From Pezicula radicicola (Eukaryota > Ascomycota > Leotiomycetes > Helotiales > Dermateaceae): DNA of 64,000 nucleotides. Made by a program: the position numbers and the translations under genes. Positions 56,873 through 64,000 of this stretch are shown in pieces. The notes below the pieces were generated by a model that saw nothing but the letters and a program-made list of their open reading frames with translations, ran no database searches and was not told where the DNA came from. Numbering within the stretch: position 1 is the stretch's first letter; each line of letters begins with the position of its first letter. The stretch covers positions 251,997 through 315,996 of the forward strand of contig PDUO01000005.1 in NCBI GenBank assembly GCA_003008705.1. The letters are read 5' to 3'.

Positions 56873-57373
56873 ATTTCACTTTGACTTCGAGTACATTGGT
56901 TTTTGCCTCTTTCAATTCGTTCATTTATCTTAAGAAGATGGTATGCTAAAACGGAAAATTACTTGGGTTATATTTTACGAACTGAGCTTTTATTCGTATC
57001 CTTCATCTTATTTCGTACGTGTATACTCATGATTAACTAAAATTATTATTTCAACAAGTGGTATTATATTTCCGAGTCGTGAAGATAAGTGGTCTTGGCT
57101 ACCAAGGGGTCGCATAACTTTTAGCGACGGATCTAGTCAGTTAATTGCCTACGGTAATCCCATCGAGCAGTAATTAGTACCTCTGATAGGCTATAATTGA
57201 TCCTAATAAACATATATAATTTGCACGTCGCTATGCTCTAGTTACGTCATGTTGAAGAGTAGTAATGAAGTATATATAAATCCAAGCTTAGAAGTACTAT
57301 CGTCAACAACTAACTAGCATCTGAAGTATAATCTATCCTCTCCCATCTCTGATATATCTTAATCTCCTCCTTA
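56873..57373. other. Convergent intergenic region
   Basis: About 500 bp between the orphan gene and the P450 stop codon. Nothing is recognised. Confidence 0.5.
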
Positions 57374-59163
57374 TCAAACACTATGAGCTCTCCGCTTGAA
57401 CTCAACCATAGCCATCATATTCGGCATAACACTAAACTCACTGACCATATTCTCCGGTCTCTCACCACCTTTACCCTCAGCATCACCCATGAGTCTCATG
57501 TCCCAACTACGCAAAAGTTCCACTATGACAACTTTGATCTCGTTACTGGCGAAGAAGCGGCCAGGACAAGCATGAATGCCGTGTCCAAAGGTTAGTGAGT
57601 CGGGTGACGTGGTCACGAATTGATGCTTATTTTCATTGCCAGGCATTTCTCGAAGCTTGTAGTAACGGAACCCGTCGAATTTCGTTGGTGAGATAAATGT
57701 ATCGCGTGGGTTCTCATCTGGTGAGAAGGCAGGCGTTCTTGTTGATGTGTGAATGGCGAATGATGGGAAGCAGACGCGTGTGTTTTTGGGAAGAGTGTGA
57801 CCTGTTGAAAGTGTAAGTGGAGCAGTTGTCACTCTTGTCATTGAGGCTTTTCTCTTGTCAGCAAGTATGAAACTGGTTGCAGTTGAGGGAGTACTTACTA
57901 GAACCAGGAGGGTTCAGTCTTTGACTCTCTTTTAGGAAACTATCTAGCTTCTTCAACTTGGTGAAAGAGGTCTTCTTCAACTTTGCAAAGCCATCGGCAT
58001 CTACATCAAGACCATCTTCCTTAATGACCTGTTCAATTTCTTCGCGCAATGGTTTGACGTATTCCGGTTTTGAGACAAGATCATAGATTGTCTGAGTTAG
58101 AGCCATGGATGTGGTGTGAATGGCCGCGAATGACACTTCACCAGGAAAGAATAATTAGTCTCAAACCCAACTTGAATAGTTTCGGAGAAAAGGAGATAGC
58201 ACTTACAATTCATTTGGCTTACCCCCAAAGACAAAGCATCTCGTTTATGCGCAGGGGTGTATTTTAATATCCAAGAGCACATCTGACCTTGCTCATCTTC
58301 ATTCATTCCAACGTTTGCTTTTCCCTTCTCTTGGCGAGACATGACATCCTCAAGCACTGGCTCCAAAGCTTTACCACCGTTAGCTCTCTGCTGTTTCAGA
58401 TCCTTGACTTCCTTCAAGAAAGGCCCCACAATCGGTCGAAGGAACTGAGGCAACTTTTCACAAGCTTTTTGTGCTTTCATGCAGTTCATTGTATAGCTGA
58501 TCGTAGTGTCAATCCAGTACTCATCACGACTAAGCGGCTTTCCAACAAAGACCCTTCCACTGAGTAAAGCAACTATACGAGTGAGTTTGAAGTAGAGGGG
58601 CTGTATGGCCCAGTCCTCACAAGTGCCGAGTTCCTTATCGAGCGCGTACCGGGTCTCGTCTTGCAAGTCATCGAGTACACTGTTAATATGGCGTGTGAGG
58701 TCATTCTTGACTGCTGGGATAATATCCCCGGTGCTTTCCCCGACTCCGGTGACGTGTGATGTGAACATTCTTTTCGTGTCTTCCATGAACGATAGCTGAT
58801 TCTCCGGGAGGCTCTTCACCTCGTTGACGCATGACGCTGGGAGGATGACAATCGGTGGTTCTGTTTTTAAAAGATACGGCGTGTCATGATACTGTTTAGT
58901 TAGTTAGTAAGTGACCACAGTGAAGGGGAAGCTAGTTGTCTAGCCGAAAATATTATGCTTACTTTCTCATAGTTATCAAGTAACGTTTTGTTACAGCCTT
59001 CAGGGCCAACATTGACTACTGGGAGATCCAACTTTGACTGGCGCTTCAAGACTTGCCGGAGAATTATGGAGAGTGTAGTTACAGTGAAAGCGAGGAAGAT
59101 TATAGGATGTGCTACGGCTAACCCTTTGAGAGCTGAGAAGCTAGTCTCTAGAATGGACGACAT
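57374..59163 (-). CDS. Cytochrome P450 monooxygenase
   Basis: Minus-strand exons 58963-59163, 58207-58891, 57899-58135 and 57374-57846 encode 531 aa, the usual fungal P450 length. An N-terminal membrane anchor ('HPIIFLAFTVTTLSIIL', residues 20-36) places it on the ER. The I-helix oxygen-binding region is 'SFAAIHTTSMALTQ', the K-helix ExxR is 'KESQR', followed by 'LNPPGSTSMTRVTTAPLTLS' after splicing, and the haem-binding loop is 'FGHGIHACPGRFFAS' with the Cys thiolate. The acceptor of exon 4 was chosen at 57846 because it restores the normal spacing between the NPPG segment and the LSTG turn. Substrate unknown; similar fungal P450s act in secondary metabolism (for example terpene or gibberellin-type oxidations). 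It lies 1.3 kb from a flavin-reductase-like gene on the same strand. Confidence 0.93.
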
Positions 59164-60446
59164 GATTCGTTGAGTTTGGAAAAAGAGTTAGAAGAAACAA
59201 TAATAGGTTACTGTGTTGGCTATAATAGGTCAAGCGTAAGAGTTACAACTGATTGAGGAATCCAGAAGAGGGGACTCGACACTATTTGAAGCTGGAGGTA
59301 CAGTACAGAGCGGAAATGCGAACTTCCATTTCCCGTGCAAGACTACTGAAGAGGAAACCGCGGGAGAATAACGTCTTTATGCCCACCTTAGCAAGAAGCT
59401 GGAGTTGTTAACGTCGCCAATCAAAGATCAAGAATAGGTAATTTCTAACCTGAAAGAGATTGATGTGCATCCCCACACTTCACAAAATACCGGCTGATCG
59501 TCACTACCGGCAGATCTGACGTCTAACCGTCCTATAAGAAGTAGGAGGAATATATTAATGCCTGTTTATCAATTGGCTAAATGCTGCTCCCCGTTTCGTA
59601 GTCGTGTTCGTCTTCGCATTTGACGTCGCAACTTCGCATACCACTGTTTCACCCATCGCATACTAGTGAGCCGTTTTGAGATCCAATTTTGGGACCCAAT
59701 TTTGTGATTGAAATGATGGTATAAGTGGGTCGGCGAGCAGCCCTGTCAGCGATTTGACAGACACACTTAAGCCAGTTTCTCGACTCGATTGCCGATGCGG
59801 GCTCTGATCTTTCCCTTTTTGCGATATGAGTGCATCGTAGAACAGACGGATCTCAGATTCAAGTCACCTGACTCAAAATTGGCGTTTCTCGAGTTCATTA
59901 GAGATTTTGACATCTTATCATTTAGATACGAACCGATGCAATGTTTCAACCGTACGTGGAAGCACCATGCTGTATCGTGCCGTGCGTTCTAAGCGATGGG
60001 CTACTCAGTAGCGTAGTGGTGGACAATGCATTGATATAAGCGAGTACGTCGTTTAGAGCTCAATATCATTGAACATGAGGTATTTATGAAGCGCTAGTTG
60101 CCACTATTGTTATAACTTATGCCTCCTGAATCGTACTCTTGGTGGTCCGCTTTACATTAAATATTACCTCCATACCAAGACAAACTCCGGTAAATGGGCC
60201 TCGCAACCTAGCCTTGGCTACTACCTCTACGGAACAAGGGAACAGGAGTTTCCGTTGTCACATCTAAACAAGAAAGACGTGTATAATAAATGTAGGCTAT
60301 CAACTAAAGCCCCCTAGCTTTGCGATGCTTACTCTATTTATATCACTGTACAAGTCTTGCCCCTACGTAATCGTAGTGAATAACTTCAGTTCACAATCTA
60401 TGTTCATAAAATCTATAAAAGCCATGACCGGTCCATATACTCTAAC
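59164..60446. other. Intergenic region upstream of the P450 gene
   Basis: About 1.3 kb; P450 promoter presumed at the left. No gene recognised; a short open frame at 59789-59992 has no motif. Confidence 0.45.
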
Positions 60447-61531
60447 TTACTGATCTTCCCCCTTCCCTTTAATCAAACCTCTCTTATCTAATCCTTCCTC
60501 AACCCTAACCTTCGCAAAAGCCTCCGGTCTCGGTAATTCAAAGCCTTGGAATGCACTCCCATACGTAATCCCACCAGCTCTCCACATAGGTCTCAACTTC
60601 TCAATCTTAACAGTCTCCAACTTCTCATCAACCGTATCTTTTCGAACATGCCATTGAACAGCTTCAACAAACACAACCATAGCGCTACGTTGACCAGTAG
60701 TTCGGGAAAAGATTTCTTGTTTGGAATATAGCTTGCATTCTGTGCTAAAAGCACTCTCGGCTACGTAGGTTGGCTTGACGATTTTTGATGGTGAGGCATG
60801 GAGACCGGAGATGGGGAATTCGCTTGTTCCGTAGGGAGTATTGGTGCTTGTGTAATTTGCAGCTCTATCTTATATATTAGTCGCTAGATTTACTCTATGA
60901 TCATGATGTGTAGGTTCACTTACTCAATGAACCAGTCTGAGACGATGCTTATACAGCACTCGCCTGTATCAAGCAAGTTCTGCAATGTATCGCAGACGGC
61001 ACCTTTCCCAACAAAAGACAATGAGTACAGTGGTGGCTATAGAAGCAAAATTATTACACTTGAACTTCTTAGCACAAGGGGAAAGGAAACTTACATCCTG
61101 AGATACATTCTGGAAATATGAAAACGGACTCAAGTTTGTAGTCTTTCCATCTTTACTAACAGTGCTAATAAGAGCAATCGGTCTCGGAACAGTACTCGAG
61201 ATTTGGAGCTTGTAGTTCTGCACCACTAAGCAAATATTAGCTCCAAACTACACTACCTGAAAATGATCTTCAATTTAGATAGCATCTTACCTTGCCGATC
61301 TGGGCCGTTGGGATCAATGTGTACCATCTCGTGACTTTTCCAATCGTCATTATTAGCTCCATCTCCAATCTTCCACTCTGGATTTGGTGTCTTAGACCAT
61401 TTCCACTCATCAGAAGCGTTGTAGTCCGGTCGTGAAGCTTGTACTGATGCGAAATCCGCATGAGGGTTGCGGTTTATCAACGCCTCTTTGTTTTCGGCTT
61501 CAAGTGGCTGTGGTGGTGATGTATCTCCCAT
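60447..61531 (-). CDS. Flavin-reductase-like (DIM6/NTAB family) FMN-binding protein
   Basis: Minus-strand exons 61291-61531, 61095-61225, 60924-61036 and 60447-60864 encode 300 aa. The core is the split-barrel flavin-reductase-like domain: 'ISSTVPRPIALISTVSKDG', 'TNLSPFSYFQNVSQD', 'PPLYSLSFVG', 'DTLQNLLDTGECCISIVSDW', then 'YGTSEFPISGLHASPSKIV' and 'PTYVAESAFSTECKLYSKQE'. Such proteins bind FMN and in many cases reduce it with NAD(P)H for partner oxygenases. The N-terminal ~80 residues are polar and hydrophilic ('DYNASDEWKWSKTPNPEWK'). No leader peptide, so cytosolic. Donors are all GTAAG type. It is divergent (724-bp gap) from the Zn2Cys6 regulator at 62256 and close to the P450 gene. Confidence 0.88.
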
Positions 61532-62255
61532 TTTGGCTATTGGATTTCTTTGTATTGCTTGAAGTCGATTTATCTCTGAGCCAAGCTTCTATGCGCTTTT
61601 TATATGGCGATGAAGAGGATGGTTTCTAATTAAATAATCGATTTGAATGATGCAAAAGGAGTCTTTTACTCTGTGCTGGCTATCTCTTCGGAATACTACC
61701 GCAGTAGCCGGTTCGGCAGCCATTTTCGGCAGTAGTTGAGGCTTATATCCGATGTAACTACCTTCGTAGTAACGGTGTCTATATACTTTGAGGACATGCC
61801 GAGTTGCTGTATTTGAAAACTCTCAACAAACTTCAAGAATTGAAAGAAAAATGCGAAGGAAAGGATTGACTTGTTTCCTCGGCGCTTGGTAGAAATATTG
61901 GTACCGGTAGCAAGACGCTGAAAGTAGTCGCTACTAAGCGACCATTTCACCAGTGGTAGTTCAATGCCCTTGCCACATTTATGATAAGCTATTGCATATA
62001 TTTGAAGAACTGTTCTTGAATTTTTGTCAACTAAGAAAGCTTTCGAAAGATATCAGTCTTCATTTATATGCACATGATTGTCACGTGAAATCACCCTCGG
62101 TTCCACAACTCGTGCGACTCGTACCCGCAGCATCCTCAACAAAGCGCGTTTCGCAGAGATTTCCCCCAGAATTTCCACCACTCCATCCCCATCCCCATCC
62201 CCATCCCCATCCCACATCAGCCTCCAACTCCGATCCAATCCACAGAAATAGTGCC
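61532..62255. promoter_or_regulatory. Divergent promoter between flavin-reductase-like gene and regulator
   Basis: 724 bp between two divergent start codons. It holds a CCATCC-rich tract at 62183-62213 just ahead of the regulator start. A shared, possibly self-regulated promoter is inferred. Confidence 0.45.
62183..62213. repeat. (CATCCC)n tract in regulator leader
   Basis: About five CATCCC units, 43-73 bp upstream of the regulator start codon, likely in the 5' leader. Confidence 0.85.
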
Positions 62256-64000
62256 ATGGCTGCTGGTGCTCGAAGCAGGAATGGATGTTGGACCTGCAGA
62301 TTGAGGAGGAAGAAGTGCGATGAGGGCCGCCCTCTGTGTCAGACCTGCGATTCGCTCGGAATTGTCTGCGATGGATATGCGCAGCGACCCGATTGGATGT
62401 AAGGCATTCAATATCATACACATTTGTCGTTGAATGCAATCTAGGCGTACCTAACCAATTTCCATAGGGATGGCGGGAATAAGGAGAAGGAGGCAGCTGC
62501 GGAAACGAGACGCAAAATTAAGAGTGCTGCAAGGAGAGAGCCTCATACGAAAAGCGGAAGTCAGGCGGGGACTTCTCCATCTTTGAGCCGTGGCGTTTCT
62601 AGAGATCCATCACAGGCACAGAAGAATGCGGAGCAGACTCCGAGGTCTGAAGCAGGACTAGAAGACGATGCTTCTGGTACCAAGCAACCTTCAGAAAGAG
62701 CTGCTGGCATTGAAACCTCCCCGGGTTTTCAACTTACTATTGGACCTAGCCCCATAATTGCTTTGGAAACTACCCCACGCGACTTCTCGACTTTAGAGGA
62801 CAGTGATCCAGGAGCCTTTGCCTTGCCAAAGACTATCCGAGAAAGGGAGGCCTCACTATTAATGTTCTATCTCGATTGCGTTTTCCCAATGCAATTTAAA
62901 ATGTATAGCCCATCGATCGCTGCTGGTGGACGGGGCTGGATCATGTCACTCTTCTTACGGACACCTCCTCTTTATCACGTTACTCTTGCTATGAGCGCTC
63001 ATTGTCTAGACTTATTGAGTCTCCCACAAAGTGGTCATGAGTACAAAACAATTAGCTTCAATGAACTTGGGCTTGCATTGCAACACTTGCAACAATACAT
63101 CTTCGACTTCAACAGCCCCAAAGACAAAGGCAATTTGGAAGAGAACATTAAAGTATGTGGATGCATTCTTCAATTGATTGCATTCGGGGTGAGTTATTTG
63201 GAAGCCCCACGAAATTTTAACAGCTGACTGAGGGGACCATAGTGCTTCAAAGGAGGAACTGATAATTGGCAGCTCCATCTACAAGCAGCATCAAAGATTG
63301 TCCCATTCCTGATAGATGCACTTATCATGTTACCACCGGCAACTCAATCACCATACAGTACTTCGGTACCAGCAGCTTCCGATATCCTTGACTATCAAAC
63401 CGACGAGATGGCAATAAAATTTTCGACAGGCATCTTTCTCTGGTTCGATATATGTAGCTCCGTCTGCACGGGAACAAAGCCATATCTCGAAAGCCATTTT
63501 GAGCGTCTTATTGGTGGTCCAGACCCCAAGGTCGACATGAAAGGAATAATGGGTGTTGAAGGCTGGGTTATGATTCTGATTGGGAAGATTGCTTGTCTTG
63601 ATCATTGGAAACGAGAGGCGCAAACTAATGGCAGACTAAGTATGATCGAGCTTGTCACAAGAGCTACCAACCTTGAGAAGGAACTCAGGTCAGGCTTATC
63701 CAATCTCGCTCGTACATCGTCAGGTGTGGATACTAGCCTGCATCATCTTCTTGAGAACGCTGGCCGGATTCCACTTGGCAACTTTGCAATTCATTCTCAC
63801 TACGTCACGGAGATATATGCGTTAACTGCAATCACGTATCTACACGTTGTTGTGTCTGGCGCTCAACCTGAATTGACCGAGATCCGGCAAAGTGTTGCAA
63901 CCACCATCCAGGCATTCAGGAACCTTCCAGATCGATTGCTTCCGCGTGCTACGTTATGGCCACTTTTGATCACTGGCTCAATGGTATCAGCAGCCGAAGA
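62256..64000 (+). CDS. Zn2Cys6 transcription factor, 3' partial
   Basis: Exons 62256-62398, 62468-63188 and 63243 to the window edge. The start opens '[20 protein letters not shown]' and the full zinc cluster is Cys-x2-Cys-x6-Cys-x5-Cys-x2-Cys-x6-Cys ('[20 protein letters not shown]', then 'CDSLGIVC'). A polar basic linker follows, then the fungal-specific transcription-factor domain (PF11951 type): '[20 protein letters not shown]', '[20 protein letters not shown]', '[10 protein letters not shown]', '[20 protein letters not shown]', '[20 protein letters not shown]', '[20 protein letters not shown]'. A nuclear DNA-binding regulator is inferred. The gene is the divergent neighbour of a flavin-reductase-like gene and near a P450, so it may regulate them. 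The end is beyond the window. Confidence 0.92.

Noticed and set aside
1..64000. tRNA genes, rRNA genes or CRISPR arrays
   Set aside because: I scanned for B-box-like and cloverleaf patterns and regularly spaced repeats and saw none that held up; a tRNAscan run would settle the tRNA question.

Overview
This is a nuclear chromosome segment of a filamentous ascomycete. Most genes carry short introns of about 46-130 bp with GTAAGT/GTATGT-type donors and TAG/CAG acceptors. The gene content (laccase, GH31 alpha-glucosidase, Egh16-like protein, DUF6604, Zn2Cys6 regulators, P450, GPI-anchored and small secreted proteins) fits Pezizomycotina. AT-rich gene-poor islands hold decayed transposons and dead genes whose stop codons look like C-to-T changes (CAA to TAA, CGA to TGA, TGG to TAG), as repeat-induced point mutation (RIP) would leave. 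The overall style suggests a leotiomycete, but that placement is inference.

Layout. 1-1220: 3' part of a secreted choice-of-anchor-B/LVIVD protein. 1221-2985: AT-rich repeat debris. 2985-4220: a carboxylesterase pseudogene. 4958-6384 (-): secreted ureohydrolase (agmatinase family). 8023-11040 (+): secreted GH31 alpha-glucosidase. 12491-15679 (-): DUF6604 protein. 16747-19215 (-): two-LIM paxillin-like protein. 21099-22097 (-): a possible uncharacterised multi-exon gene. 22661-24373 (+): inositol-3-phosphate synthase. 24979-25956 (+): GPI-anchored Ser/Thr-rich protein. 26885-27882 (+): secreted protein of unknown function. 28885-30532 (+): OB-fold/zinc-ribbon protein of the RPA70/MEIOB type. 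30820-32240: a RIP-decayed element with long inverted repeats. 32524-34488 (-): laccase. 35953-36783 (+): small secreted protein. 37708-39146: a transposon with TIRs, a 12-bp target-site duplication and a nested near-perfect palindrome. 40640-43770 (-): a Zn2Cys6 regulator pseudogene split by a 1.5-kb TA-flanked Tc1/pogo-type element. 43780-48497: mostly empty. 48498-49429 (+): Egh16-like protein. 51418-56872 (+): four intronless orphan genes in a row, the last two in one frame and separated by a single TAG. 54287-54607: a MITE. 57374-59163 (-): cytochrome P450. 60447-61531 (-): flavin-reductase-like protein, divergent from a Zn2Cys6 regulator that starts at 62256 and runs off the window.

Functionally the window mixes conserved housekeeping (INO1, LIM protein, OB-fold protein) with a secreted/plant-interaction layer (laccase, alpha-glucosidase, Egh16-like, small secreted proteins) and, at the right end, a small P450 / flavin-reductase / regulator group that could be the edge of a metabolic cluster. 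Exon boundaries were placed by hand from splice signals, frame continuity and family motifs. No alignment or database search was run.
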